Assembly (NCBI GenBank): GCA_021202015.1
Contig: JAJQDV010000054.1
Span: forward strand, 24,823 to 88,822
Source of the DNA: Clostridiales bacterium
GTDB taxonomy: Bacteria; Bacillota; Clostridia; Lachnospirales; Lachnospiraceae
Direction of reading: 5' to 3'
DNA length: 64,000 nt
Shown piece by piece: positions 25,946 through 34,740 of the stretch (the first letter of the stretch is position 1; each line of letters starts with the position of its first letter). Made by a program: the position numbers and the translations under genes. The notes beneath the pieces are model-generated. The model searched no databases, was not told where the DNA came from, and saw only the letters and a list, made by a program, of their open reading frames with translations.

Positions 25946-26638
25946 TCATCCACCCTGCGCATTCAGATAATTCACGATTCCCTCATAAATCGCCTCAACG
26001 ATCTGATTCTGATAATCCTCGTCGCAAAGCAACGCCTCCTCGGTCGGATTCGAGAGAAAACCGCACTCCACGATCACCGTGGGCACCGACGTTTTTTTCA
26101 GAATGTAGTAGCTCTCATTCGCCTTCGCCGCGCGCGTGTTTGATGGGTCCACATTCTCGACCAGGCTCTGCTGCAGAGCCCCCGCCAGCGCCTCCCCCTG
26201 CGCGGAATTCCCGTAATAAAATACCTGCGCGCCGCTGACCGAACTGTCCGTATAGCTGTTCTGGTGAATGCTGACTGCCAGAACCGGCGCAGTATTTTCT
26301 ATGATCTCCACACGGTTTTTCAGGTCGGACACCTTAACGCTCTCCGCGCCCTCATCCTCCAGTCCTGTATCCTCCTCGCGGGTCATCACGATCTCAAAAC
26401 CCTGTTCCTCCATATAATCCCTAAGTTTTAAAGCGATCTCCAGATTTATATCTTTTTCCTCTGTTCCGGATACACCGACCTTTCCGGGGTCATCGCCGCC
26501 GTGCCCTGCGTCGATCACGATGACGATCGGTGACTCCTCTGCTTCCGTGCTCATCACCATCTGCGCTGACTTCGGCGCTGCGAAAATGGCTGCGGCGATT
26601 ACGACCATGGCCATAATTATTTCTATTTTCTGTTTCAA
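25946..26638 (-). CDS. N-acetylmuramoyl-L-alanine amidase, CwlD-like (Amidase_3)
   Basis: A 230-residue exported zinc amidase that cleaves the bond between muramic acid and L-alanine in peptidoglycan. Zinc and catalytic residues are seen in IDAGHGGDDPG, the Glu in INLEIALKL, the His in VSIHQNSY and the Glu in VECGFLSN. One hydrophobic N-terminal segment (about residues 6-20) acts as signal or anchor. The likely start is TTG at 26638, eight bases after GAGGAG; a GTG three codons earlier would overlap that ribosome site. Its size and single-domain form resemble CwlD, which makes cortex muramic lactam during sporulation. That role is inferred. Confidence 0.85.
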   Translation of the reverse strand: MKQKIEIIMAMVVIAAAIFAAPKSAQMVMSTEAEESPIVIVIDAGHGGDDPGKVGVSGTEEKDINLEIALKLRDYMEEQGFEIVMTREEDTGLEDEGAESVKVSDLKNRVEIIENTAPVLAVSIHQNSYTDSSVSGAQVFYYGNSAQGEALAGALQQSLVENVDPSNTRAAKANESYYILKKTSVPTVIVECGFLSNPTEEALLCDEDYQNQIVEAIYEGIVNYLNAQGG

Positions 26639-26775
26639 GGGAAACACTCCTCAGGTTCGCCATCCGTAAAAGATATGACACAATCTGCCGTCCTATGTTG
26701 AATCATTCGCAAAACATTGAATTTCGGCATCGCATCGTATATAATAATCTGAACTAAAACAGGAAATACATTCTC

Positions 26776-28707
26776 TTATTCCATGAATTTCGCGATCGTA
26801 TCCCAGACGGTATTCTTCTCAAATCCCAGCTTCCAGAAAGACGCCCCTGCGAGTCCGTAGGACTGCATCACTTCGAGCTTCTTCTCAATGGAATTCTGAT
26901 CCTCCAGCCAGATCTTATAGGTACTGCCGTCGTATTCATATTCCGCGTAATACTGACCGCAGTCCTCGAGCCACTCATAGTCCGCGCCGTTGGCGTTCAC
27001 GCGGGCTTCCGCCTCGCTCATGGAAAGCGCCTCGCTGGTGACGGTATAATCTGTGCCGCTGTCCTCCGACGTTTCCCCGGAACCGTCCGCAGCCTCCGCC
27101 GTTGCATCTCCGGCAGTATCATCTGTATCGTCGTCTGCATCAGCATCCCCGGCATCCTCATCATCTTTCGCAGCGTCCCCGGCAGACTCGTCCGCACCCT
27201 CTTCATCTGCATCCCCGGCAGCCGCCGTTTCCCCGCCTCCTCCGTCCTCATCCCCAACAGGCGTCAGCTTCCACAGCCGGGTATAAAAGGGACAGCCCAG
27301 GATCAGCTGTTCAGCCGGAACCTCCTCCAGCGTATCCTCCACCGCCTGTGTCACAAAGCTCAGAGAGGCCACGGAACCCTCTTCAGATCCGCTGTAGTGC
27401 TCGTCGTAGGCCATCAATATGATATAATCCGCAAACACCGCCTGCTCATCCCTGCTGTAAAAGGCATTGTAGGATGCCGGCGCATAGTTGTCCACGGAAA
27501 GAACGATATCGTTATTTCTGCATTTCAGCGACAATTCCCGGATAAACTGCAGAAAGCCGGTCCCTGCCTCGCCCTCCAGCGATTCAAAATCGACGTTGAT
27601 CCCGTCCAGATCGTATTTGATCGCCTCCGAGACCAGATTATTTACCAGGGTGTCCCGGCTGGAAGTCACACTCAGCACTTTCGTCGTATCCACATCCGTG
27701 TTTTCGAGATTACTGACCAACGCCCAAACCTCAATGCCCTGCTGATGGCAATATGTCACATAATCCGAATTCGCCAGCGAAGCAATCCCCCCATCGTCGT
27801 CATCCAAATAAAACCAGGTAGGAGAAATGACATTCACGCCATTCGCGGAGGCAAGGACATCCGACACACCGGCATTCGCATCCTGACTCGTCACCTGATG
27901 CCAGGCCATATTGATCGTATAGTTTTTCGAAATATGAGAAAATTCCTGCTCGACAAAGTCACTCGTGTACACCTCTGTCTGCACATCGCCAAGCGCTTTC
28001 TTTTTTACATAGCCGACAAAACCATCCTCCGTGCAGATCTCCGCCCAGTCATCCAGTTCCTCGATCACGGTGACCCGGTCGCCGCGGGACACCTCCGTGA
28101 GAATACTGCTCCTGACGCCGCCGAGCTCCCTGACCTCCGTATTTTTCTTCACGGAAGTATACTCTGTCTCGCCCCACACGTCAGAGATCACCACGCGGTT
28201 CGGATCCTCGTAAAAATCAGATCGGAGATCCGTGTACTGCTCAATAAAAGACAGAGAGAGATACATCGTCCCATCCTGAATATGAACAATGATAAAGTCC
28301 GCGGTCAGGCTTTCCTTCGCCACGGTATATTCCGTCGTCTCCGCCTCGACATTCACGATTCCATCCGCAAGCGTATAGCGCAGGATCTGTTCCGTACTGT
28401 CCCAGTAAAAACGGGCATTCAGGTCACTGTGCAGCACATCATAGGGAATATAAACCTCTCCGTCCAGAAGCAGGCCGGTCTCCTCCAGCACGTCGCTGTC
28501 AAAGGAGATCAGCACATCCTCCTCGCTCTCCAGCCCGTAAAATGATGCGTAATCCGTTGTCTCCGAGGAAGGAAAAAGATTCTTCAGCCCGGTATCCGCC
28601 TTTGTGACCACGATCCCCACGATTACAATCGCCAGCACGACAATCGCCGCTATCCGGATCCTCCTCCGTCGCTGTTTCCTTTGTTTTCTTCTTTTTCGTG
28701 CAGGCAT
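26776..28707 (-). CDS. Membrane-anchored GH18 hydrolase with SH3 domain, spore-type
   Basis: A 643-residue protein. A very basic N-terminus leads into one membrane helix (about 20-40). A beta-rich region follows, resembling a copper-amine-oxidase-N-like module (YIPYDVL). Next is a bacterial SH3 domain (about 210-260, with GDRVTVIEELDDWAE), then a GH18 barrel. The catalytic motif is DGINVDFESLEGE. An acidic run of about 75 residues, almost only Asp/Glu/Ala/Gly/Ser/Thr, sits inside the barrel between GDEDGGGG and YTVTSEALSMSEAE. Relatives such as YaaH/SleL degrade spore cortex. The ATG at 28707 has GGAGGAAAT upstream; an earlier in-frame start is rejected. Confidence 0.8.
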   Translation of the reverse strand: MPARKRRKQRKQRRRRIRIAAIVVLAIVIVGIVVTKADTGLKNLFPSSETTDYASFYGLESEEDVLISFDSDVLEETGLLLDGEVYIPYDVLHSDLNARFYWDSTEQILRYTLADGIVNVEAETTEYTVAKESLTADFIIVHIQDGTMYLSLSFIEQYTDLRSDFYEDPNRVVISDVWGETEYTSVKKNTEVRELGGVRSSILTEVSRGDRVTVIEELDDWAEICTEDGFVGYVKKKALGDVQTEVYTSDFVEQEFSHISKNYTINMAWHQVTSQDANAGVSDVLASANGVNVISPTWFYLDDDDGGIASLANSDYVTYCHQQGIEVWALVSNLENTDVDTTKVLSVTSSRDTLVNNLVSEAIKYDLDGINVDFESLEGEAGTGFLQFIRELSLKCRNNDIVLSVDNYAPASYNAFYSRDEQAVFADYIILMAYDEHYSGSEEGSVASLSFVTQAVEDTLEEVPAEQLILGCPFYTRLWKLTPVGDEDGGGGETAAAGDADEEGADESAGDAAKDDEDAGDADADDDTDDTAGDATAEAADGSGETSEDSGTDYTVTSEALSMSEAEARVNANGADYEWLEDCGQYYAEYEYDGSTYKIWLEDQNSIEKKLEVMQSYGLAGASFWKLGFEKNTVWDTIAKFME

Positions 28708-28880
28708 TATTTCCTCCGTTATGTGTGATGTACTGTCGGAATCTCCCCGTTTTCCACAGTCTATCATATTTCGAATATTTCCGCCACCTTTTTTCGAATA
28801 ATGATCGCATCCCGGCTCATATGAAAGCGGAGCCGCGAATGACCCCGCTTTCCTGCAATCATGACCCGGCGCCCCGGATA

Positions 28881-29108
28881 TTACTCTTTCGATCTGCCTT
28901 TTACTTTATCAAACCGAACTTCTCTGAGCTCCCCTGCCTGAAAGACATAGTCTCTCATATAGGAAATCCCTTCTCTGACCCTGATCGCATCCATCACGCC
29001 GGCAGAGCTGCTCGGGCAGCCTTCCAGCCAGATGGAAATCCCCTGCTGCTCATAGTTCTGCAGCTCTACCATCAGGGCACATCCATTCTCATTATGGTTT
29101 TTTCCCAT
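28881..29108 (-). CDS. Small conserved-looking protein, unknown
   Basis: A 75-residue, soluble protein starting MGKNHNENGCALMVELQNY. It holds a short hydrophilic beta-alpha pattern with one Cys pair (C10 and C31) and an Arg/Lys-rich C-terminus. AGAGGGGGAGA stands directly ahead of the ATG, a strong reason to accept it. I recognise no family. It is followed upstream on the same strand by another small gene, and both lie between the GH18 gene and mecA. Confidence 0.6.
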   Translation of the reverse strand: MGKNHNENGCALMVELQNYEQQGISIWLEGCPSSSAGVMDAIRVREGISYMRDYVFQAGELREVRFDKVKGRSKE

Positions 29109-29171
29109 GTTTCTCCCCCTCTTACGATGTACTCCTGAAATCCCGAAATATCAGGAAAAATACGGAGTGCA

Positions 29172-29339
29172 TTATGACCAAACGGAAGCCTGTTTCGTGA
29201 TATACATGATCCGTTCAAACAGTAAGGGCAGGCGCCGCGTCGTCAAATAATCTTTGTCGAATCTTGCGTACCATCCTTTCTTTTTTATTTTTTTAAGCAT
29301 AATTTTCTGTTTTTCGGACGCAAAAAGCACCTGCCGCAT
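29172..29339 (-). CDS. Small basic protein, 55 residues, unknown
   Basis: ATG at 29339 to TAA at 29172. The protein starts MRQVLFASEKQKIMLKKIKK and ends QASVWS. It is highly basic in the first half, with aromatic residues after (GWYARFDKDYLTTRR), and has no signal peptide. GGGAGGTG lies seven to eight bases before the ATG, as strong as for the known genes here. Coding status rests on that site and the clean frame; the family is not recognised. Confidence 0.5.
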   Translation of the reverse strand: MRQVLFASEKQKIMLKKIKKKGWYARFDKDYLTTRRLPLLFERIMYITKQASVWS

Positions 29340-29771
29340 TTAAAAACACCTCCCTCCGCCTTCTTTTTGTCAGTTTTTCATTTCCCATTCATATACTAAC
29401 AAAAAGGATACTCTCAGAGTGTTCGTTTCTTCGGGACAGATACTGCTGTTTTGCTGTGTAAATCATAAATTCTCGGAAATACTAAAAGATGATCTGTCAG
29501 GATCCTATGGATTGTCACAGAAGACATAACACCTTCGCAACCTGCCGTAAATGCAAATCCTAATGTACGAAACTGTACTTTGCATGAAATTCACGGCAAC
29601 GACGATCTTGCACTTCAAATACTGATTATCTGATGTACGAATAGCCTGTCCGTTCAAAACGGAATACTCTTGTATATTTTATATCACAAGATATCTTATA
29701 TTTCAACTATTTTTTTATTGCTATTCGAATGTTTTTTTGTTATTATGTTAGCCAAGTAAGGAAGTGATGAC
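29340..29771. other. Gene-free interval with a structured element ahead of mecA
   Basis: No convincing gene on either strand in 432 bp. At 29543-29598 an imperfect long hairpin is visible: TGCCGT pairs with ACGGCA, ATGCAAA with TTTGCAT, and an inner GTAC...GTAC closes the loop. A shorter CCGTT-CAAA-ACGG hairpin is near 29650. No T-run follows. The mecA promoter lies at the right end. Confidence 0.4.
29718..29746 (+). promoter_or_regulatory. Promoter of mecA
   Basis: TTGCTA and TATTAT with a 17 bp spacer, about 25 bp ahead of the start codon, followed by AAGGAAGTG. Confidence 0.5.
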
Positions 29772-30515
29772 ATGAAGATTGAGAAATTAAATGACAATCA
29801 GATTCGCTGCACGCTTACGAATGATGATCTGGACGCGCGTCATATCAAGCTGAGCGAACTGGCCTATGGCACGGAGAAAACAAGGGCGCTTTTCCAGGAT
29901 ATGATGACACAGGCCTCTGTGGACCTCGGATTTGAAGCGGACGATATCCCCCTCATGGTGGAGGCGATCCCTCTCTCCTCTGAAAAAATCGTACTGATTA
30001 TAACAAAGATTGAGTCCCCGGACGAACTGGACACCCGTTTTTCCGAATTTTCAGAAATTTTTGAGGATGATGCGGATCCCGGTACGGGAGACGACCTGTT
30101 TGAGTCCGAACCGGATTTTCCGGATGACCTGGCAGATTTGCTCAGTGAGCTTCGGAAAGAGTTTTTCGAATCCGGCGCACTGCCGGACAGCTCCGCGCGG
30201 CAGCCCGACCCCGCGAATCAGGTATGCCTGTTCGTGTTTTCGGATATGGATTCCGCGGTGCGCGCCGCCCGGGCGGTCGCATCGTTCTATCAGGGATCCA
30301 GTTCTCTCTACCGGGATACGGCCGCAGACGAGTATCTCCTGTTCCTGTATCGGGGTAAACACACAACCATGGAATTCAGCCGGATCGTACACACGATGAC
30401 CGCCTGGCTGGAAAAACGCAGATGCACCCCTGCCACGGCAGCCTGTTATCAGGAGCACTGCAGACCGATCCTTGCCAGACATGCGATCGATACGCTGGCA
30501 CAGATCATTGAGTAA
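29772..30515 (+). CDS. mecA: Adaptor protein MecA
   Basis: A 247-residue protein that delivers substrates to the ClpC/ClpP protease. The N-terminal domain begins MKIEKLNDNQIRCTLTNDDL and includes ELAYGTEKTRALFQDMM, typical of MecA substrate-binding domains. A strongly acidic linker (about 95-145) leads to the ClpC-binding C-terminal domain with VCLFVFSDMDSAVRAA and LLFLYRG. Length and order are standard. It has its own promoter and stands alone between divergent minus-strand genes. In Bacillus MecA controls competence factor turnover; the substrate here is unknown. Confidence 0.92.
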   Translation: MKIEKLNDNQIRCTLTNDDLDARHIKLSELAYGTEKTRALFQDMMTQASVDLGFEADDIPLMVEAIPLSSEKIVLIITKIESPDELDTRFSEFSEIFEDDADPGTGDDLFESEPDFPDDLADLLSELRKEFFESGALPDSSARQPDPANQVCLFVFSDMDSAVRAARAVASFYQGSSSLYRDTAADEYLLFLYRGKHTTMEFSRIVHTMTAWLEKRRCTPATAACYQEHCRPILARHAIDTLAQIIE

Positions 30516-30541
30516 AACTTTTCTATTATACGAAAAAATAG

Positions 30542-30566
30542 CAGGCCCCTCAGATCGAGGGGCCTG
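30542..30566 (-). terminator. Terminator after the DUF1858 gene, possibly shared with mecA
   Basis: CAGGCCCCTC and GAGGGGCCTG form a 10 bp stem. On the minus strand it is followed by CTATTTTTTCG, so it best serves the minus-strand gene; the loop is five bases. Confidence 0.75.
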
Positions 30567-30597
30567 TAATCTCTGCCGCGCCTGTGCGCAGCCGTTC

Positions 30598-30804
30598 CTA
30601 TTCTACCACCGCGTTCAGACGGGCGATCAGCTCGTCCGGTTCCAGCCCGTGCACCATGGCAGCCTCCGCCAGCGTCTCCATCTGGGAAGACGGGCATCCG
30701 AGACAGTGCATGCCGATTCCGAATAACACTTCCGCGATATCGTCAATATGCTCCTGATCGCGCAGCAGTTCTCCAATCATCGTATCCTTCGTGATCTTCG
30801 CCAT
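30598..30804 (-). CDS. DUF1858 / ScdA-N-type small redox-disulfide protein
   Basis: A 68-residue protein: an MIGELLRDQEHIDDIAEVLF helix region in pieces, then GMHCLGCPSSQMETL with a CxxC pair, then a short helical end. This matches the small domain often attached to hybrid-cluster or ScdA/RIC proteins and presumed to handle redox or iron-sulphur repair. As a stand-alone protein it is widespread in anaerobic Firmicutes. The ATG at 30804 lies eight bases after AAGGAGG; the in-frame ATG six codons earlier overlaps that site. Confidence 0.85.
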   Translation of the reverse strand: MAKITKDTMIGELLRDQEHIDDIAEVLFGIGMHCLGCPSSQMETLAEAAMVHGLEPDELIARLNAVVE

Positions 30805-30872
30805 ATCATGTTCCTCCTTCATTTGCTATTCGTAGTATAATACCATTTTCTCTGGATTGCAATTCTTTTATA

Positions 30873-31307
30873 CTATTTAAAGTATCGGAATACCTCATAG
30901 ATCTCCGGGGCTGTTTTCTTAATATTGATCGGTTTCATGTTTCTGTTCAGGAAACAATGCCCTGTCCTGCCGACCGCATGCAGAACGTCCCCCGCAGGAT
31001 CCGTGATCCTGTATGTGAGGAAAAACCGCAGTCCGTCAAACCGCTCCATCTCCCCGATGATCTTCACGGTCTCCCCGTACCGGGTCGCCTCCTTATATTC
31101 ACAGGAAGCTGAGATTACCGGGACAATCACTCCGTTCTCCTCCATCTTGTCATACGGCAGGCCGAGCTTCGCCATATAATCCAGCCGGCACTCCTCCATC
31201 CATCGTATATAATTCGAATGGTGCACGACCCGCATCGCGTCCGTCTCATAATACTGCACCACATGCGTGTACTCATAAACAGCTGCCGGCTCTCTGATAT
31301 CACTCAT
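30873..31307 (-). CDS. Acyl-CoA thioesterase, YbgC/4HBT hot-dog family
   Basis: A 144-residue single hot-dog domain. The YETDAMRVVHHSNYIRW segment is the family signature, with the catalytic Asp in TDAMRVVHHSNY, and a C-terminal GRTGHCFLN. It hydrolyses acyl-CoA thioesters; the chain length preferred is unknown. The ATG at 31307 has AGGGAGA upstream. The longer open frame to 31415 would overlap the next gene and lacks a ribosome site. It follows the SUOX-like gene by 38 bp on the same strand. Confidence 0.88.
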   Translation of the reverse strand: MSDIREPAAVYEYTHVVQYYETDAMRVVHHSNYIRWMEECRLDYMAKLGLPYDKMEENGVIVPVISASCEYKEATRYGETVKIIGEMERFDGLRFFLTYRITDPAGDVLHAVGRTGHCFLNRNMKPINIKKTAPEIYEVFRYFK

Positions 31308-31345
31308 AAGAAAATCTCCCTGTATCTTTGTTGAATTAATCCCTC

Positions 31346-32779
31346 TCACATCAAAATGAGGCTCATCCCCTCCGCGTTTTTGTACACAGCCGGATTCGCG
31401 CTGCTCTTCCCGCAATAGATCCGAAACGGCGTATTCCCGTGAATCGGCGCGAAATGAAGCTCATTCTCTTCCCAGGTGCTGGTATCTCCCTTCTCCATCC
31501 CGGTCTGCGTTCTCTGATCCTGTTCAAAGGTCAGAAGGAACCGATATTCGATCAGTTCATTCCCGTCCGCGGCCATTTTTTCCTTATACGTATCCTTCGT
31601 GAAAATCTGGAACTGCAGGGCGCCGCTCTCAATAAACTCCGGATTCGGAATCTCGGGAAGCAGGCTCAGCAGGTCCGTAATTTTCCATCCGCGGCCCGTC
31701 ACCCTGCGCATTCCGCCCTTTCCCTGATTCATGTTGTGATTATAATAACAGTAATCCTCCTGTTTCAGAAGATCGTGATAATCGCGCATCAGTTCTTCAA
31801 ACGAATAAAAATACCGGGCGGTCTCCTGGTCGTTTTGTATCACACGGATATAAAAATCTCCGGATGATTTCTCTGAAGGGATTCGAACCTCCTTCGGTCC
31901 TTCCGCGATCCGAATCTCGCCCACGCGAAGCCCCGCAAAATCCTCCATGATATGCCCGCAGCCGTAAAACCCGACTTTTTTCAGGTCCCTGCCTGTAAAA
32001 AACACATGGTTCTCTGCCTTCGGATCGACCGGCAGCTCGACACCGGATTCGGATACCGCGAAAACCTCATCTCCGGAAATCGGATCCAGACCCATCTCTT
32101 CCACCCAGAACCGTCTGCCCAGACGAACGCCCGGCACGACACAGGTCTCTTCGGAAAATGTAAGCTCCACCTGCTCGATGGCATCCTCGCCGTCCTCATG
32201 AAGCGCGAAAACCTGGTCCAGACCAAAATAATGATTGCATGAAAGCCGGTCTCCCTTTGCCCAGAAAGCCCGTTCCCGGTTACCGACCAGAAGATAACGC
32301 GCACCTTTCGCAAAATAATCTTTGTTCTTGTCCTCCAGACCCTGCTGGCCGAACATGATGGTCGGATGCGGATAATACTTCGCCTTCCGGCCGTTTTTAT
32401 AAAAAGAAACCAGCGGATCCCGCAGCTCGCGACCCTCATCCTCCCCCCGGGTCAGCCCGGGAAAATAATACCGTCTGGAACGCAGCTCGCTGACCACGCA
32501 CTCAAAACCGTCCACCGAACGCACCTTCACCTCATCCGCATCCGCGGCGCCGACCCGCTTCAACACGGCGGACAGGGCAATTCCCGTACCTTCCTCAATG
32601 TGGCGGCTTTCCTTCTGTTCATGATCGTCATAGACGGAAAAAAGCTGTTTCTCCGTCTTCGGGAGCCCTTCCAGATCTTCGTTTGTAAAAATAATATTTT
32701 TATCAGCGGCACTTCCGCTGACAAACAGTCCGATGGAAGTTTCTCCCCGCAATATACTCAGCCCTTTTATGTGTCCCAT
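31346..32779 (-). CDS. Putative molybdopterin-fold (SUOX-like) protein with two related domains, cofactor uncertain
   Basis: A 477-residue protein without signal peptide. Residues about 25-150 follow the pattern of oxidoreductase molybdopterin-binding domains: an FTNEDLEGLP strand-helix, GTGIALSAVLKRVG, then DEVKVRSVDGFECVV, and finally a PTIMFGQQGLEDKN segment. Residues about 320-470 repeat the plan (VTGRGWKITDLLSLLP, then ALQFQIFTKDTYKEKM, then NTPFRIYCGKSSANPA). The intervening 150 residues look beta-rich. No cysteine is clearly placed as a molybdenum ligand. The match is by pattern only and a different fold is possible. It lies between spo0A and the thioesterase gene, same strand. Confidence 0.4.
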   Translation of the reverse strand: MGHIKGLSILRGETSIGLFVSGSAADKNIIFTNEDLEGLPKTEKQLFSVYDDHEQKESRHIEEGTGIALSAVLKRVGAADADEVKVRSVDGFECVVSELRSRRYYFPGLTRGEDEGRELRDPLVSFYKNGRKAKYYPHPTIMFGQQGLEDKNKDYFAKGARYLLVGNRERAFWAKGDRLSCNHYFGLDQVFALHEDGEDAIEQVELTFSEETCVVPGVRLGRRFWVEEMGLDPISGDEVFAVSESGVELPVDPKAENHVFFTGRDLKKVGFYGCGHIMEDFAGLRVGEIRIAEGPKEVRIPSEKSSGDFYIRVIQNDQETARYFYSFEELMRDYHDLLKQEDYCYYNHNMNQGKGGMRRVTGRGWKITDLLSLLPEIPNPEFIESGALQFQIFTKDTYKEKMAADGNELIEYRFLLTFEQDQRTQTGMEKGDTSTWEENELHFAPIHGNTPFRIYCGKSSANPAVYKNAEGMSLILM

Positions 32780-32836
32780 AATCGTCCTCCATGCTGTGAA
32801 AGTGTCGTAATCAGACAGGCTCTGTCATTTTAGAAC

Positions 32837-33622
32837 TCACATGTACTCAATCCTCATCTTATCCGCAACCAGCGCAATAAACTCTGAATTGGTCGGCTTT
32901 CCTCTGCCCGGTTTGATCGTATAGCCAAAAATCTCCTCAATCGCGTCTGTCCTGCCTCTGCCCCAGGCCATTTCTATGGCATGACGAATCGCCCGTTCCG
33001 CACAGTCGGGCGTCGTCCTGTATTTTTCCGCGAGGATCGGATAGAGATTTTTGGTAATAGAATTTAACATCTCAGCCTGATTCAGCGACATCAGGATGGC
33101 CTCTCTGAGATAAAAATAGCCCTTCACATGTGCCGGAACCCCCAGATCGTGAAGAATCCGGGTAATGCGCTGCCTGGCATAGCGCTGCAGATCCTGTTCG
33201 CAGGATTCAAATATGCCCGGATAATCCTCCCGGATCCTGGTATGTCCCGCCTCCGGATTCACGGAGCAGATCCTTTCAAGCAAAGTATCCCGTTCAAACG
33301 GCTTCATGATATAATAGGACGCCCCCGCCCGAAAGGCCTCCTCGACCACATCCTGTCTTCCTACAGAGCTTAATACAACAAAAGCCGGCAGTTTTTCCGC
33401 TGCCAGCCGCCGATGAATCCTGTCCATCACAGCCAGCCCGTCCATCCGCGGCATCAGAATGTCCAGAAGAACGATATCCGGCTCACAGTCCTGGATCATT
33501 CTACAGGCAGAAAGACCGTCCAGAGCAATCCCCGCGACAAACAGATCCTCCTCCGGCTCCAGCAGATCACACAAATAATGAAGCATGATCCGGCTGCTGT
33601 CCGCCAGCACCAATTTTCTCAT
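32837..33622 (-). CDS. spo0A: Sporulation master regulator Spo0A
   Basis: A 261-residue response regulator. The receiver domain has LADSSRIM, the phospho-acceptor Asp in [23 protein letters not shown] and the conserved Lys in IMKPFE. The C-terminal Spo0A effector has [34 protein letters not shown] and [17 protein letters not shown], almost the invariant signature. One of the two acidic metal-binding residues at the start (normally A-D-D-N) is Ser: A-D-S-S. It activates sporulation genes by binding TGTCGAA boxes. No partner gene adjoins it. Confidence 0.96.
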   Translation of the reverse strand: MRKLVLADSSRIMLHYLCDLLEPEEDLFVAGIALDGLSACRMIQDCEPDIVLLDILMPRMDGLAVMDRIHRRLAAEKLPAFVVLSSVGRQDVVEEAFRAGASYYIMKPFERDTLLERICSVNPEAGHTRIREDYPGIFESCEQDLQRYARQRITRILHDLGVPAHVKGYFYLREAILMSLNQAEMLNSITKNLYPILAEKYRTTPDCAERAIRHAIEMAWGRGRTDAIEEIFGYTIKPGRGKPTNSEFIALVADKMRIEYM

Positions 33623-33702
33623 TCGTATAACTCATCTCCCGTTCCGTTTTCATAACCTATATATTTTAACAAAAACAGAACGGTCTGTACACTAGCTTGC
33701 TT

Positions 33703-34692
33703 TCATATCTGTCCTTTTCCGACATTTTTCCAGTAATTTTTATTTGATGTACATTTCATTATAAGCCATTCGGGAAGATTTTCATACCTTTTTCCCATAA
33801 AAAATCCGAAATATTTGCATCCGGACTGTACTACGAGACGAAAAACCTGAAAAAAACATTTCCTGCGGAGCAGATACCCCGCCTCCTCTTTTACCAGACG
33901 AATCCCCTCATCCTCCGACGAGATACCGCCAAACACCTCCGGATGCTGCGCCTGAGAAACCGCCAGGTCAAAGTTCCTGCGAAACTGCTGCCGTCCCGTA
34001 TAACTATGGGAATGAATCACCCGCGCCTGTGCCGCGTAGGCGATCCGGTCTCCCGCCAGGATCCGCTGTCCCGCAAAGATCATATCCTCATTAAAAATGG
34101 CCGGCGATGTGAAACCTCCCGTCCCGAGCAGATATTCCCGTCGATAAGCCGCGCAGACATCCGAACAGAAAAACGTCTTTATCCCGAGTTCTTCCAGATC
34201 TTCCCCCGACTTAATCCTGCTCTCCTCCGGATAATTAAAAGCCCGCGTATATCGCTCCAGAATATCGCAATCCTCCCGGGGAAGCTGTCTGCCGTACGCG
34301 ATACCGATATCCTCATGCTTCTCAAAAACCGACACAAAACTCCCGATCAGCTTCCCGTCCGCGGGAATCGCGTCCTGTGTCATATAGACCACAATATCCG
34401 CCTCCGACATACCGGCTCCCATCATCCGCGTCCCGCCGTGGTCGAACTCCTCCGGATGAATATGCGCGATCTGAATCCGGACGCCGTCCGGTTCCCGTGC
34501 GCCCTGATAATTTTCCGTCGAAAAATCCGATTTCCCGAACAGCTCGTCCGGAAAAATTCCGGATTCCGTATTGATGATAATGATCTTCCGGATCGGATAC
34601 TCCTGACTTTTCAGCCCGCGGATCAGTTCCGCAAATTCTCTGCCGGGCCGAAATGTGGGAATGATCACATCCACCGTATAGCGTCTGTCCAT
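33703..34692 (-). CDS. Glycosyltransferase family 2, rhamnosyltransferase-like
   Basis: A 329-residue GT-A enzyme. The N-terminus has VDVIIPTFRPGREF, then the donor-metal region with VVYMTQDAIPADGK, where the usual D-x-D is a T-Q-D-A, and FFCSDVCAAYRREYL with the acceptor-side Asp-rich loop. A C-terminal basic helix is last. It probably adds a sugar to a lipid-linked glycan at the inner membrane face. The gene starts 48 bp after the polyprenyl sugar-phosphotransferase gene on the same strand, so both serve one surface polysaccharide. The ATG at 34692 has GGGAGAGGGG upstream; the longer open frame is less likely. Confidence 0.85.
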   Translation of the reverse strand: MDRRYTVDVIIPTFRPGREFAELIRGLKSQEYPIRKIIIINTESGIFPDELFGKSDFSTENYQGAREPDGVRIQIAHIHPEEFDHGGTRMMGAGMSEADIVVYMTQDAIPADGKLIGSFVSVFEKHEDIGIAYGRQLPREDCDILERYTRAFNYPEESRIKSGEDLEELGIKTFFCSDVCAAYRREYLLGTGGFTSPAIFNEDMIFAGQRILAGDRIAYAAQARVIHSHSYTGRQQFRRNFDLAVSQAQHPEVFGGISSEDEGIRLVKEEAGYLLRRKCFFQVFRLVVQSGCKYFGFFMGKRYENLPEWLIMKCTSNKNYWKNVGKGQI

Positions 34693-34740
34693 CGCGCCCC
34701 TCTCCCGATTACGCATAGTGTCTTAGGAACTGTCGCAAAA

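Noticed and set aside
29245..29270. Spo0A-like TGTCGAA in 29253-29259
   Set aside because: It lies inside the 55-residue coding sequence, far from a promoter; probably chance.
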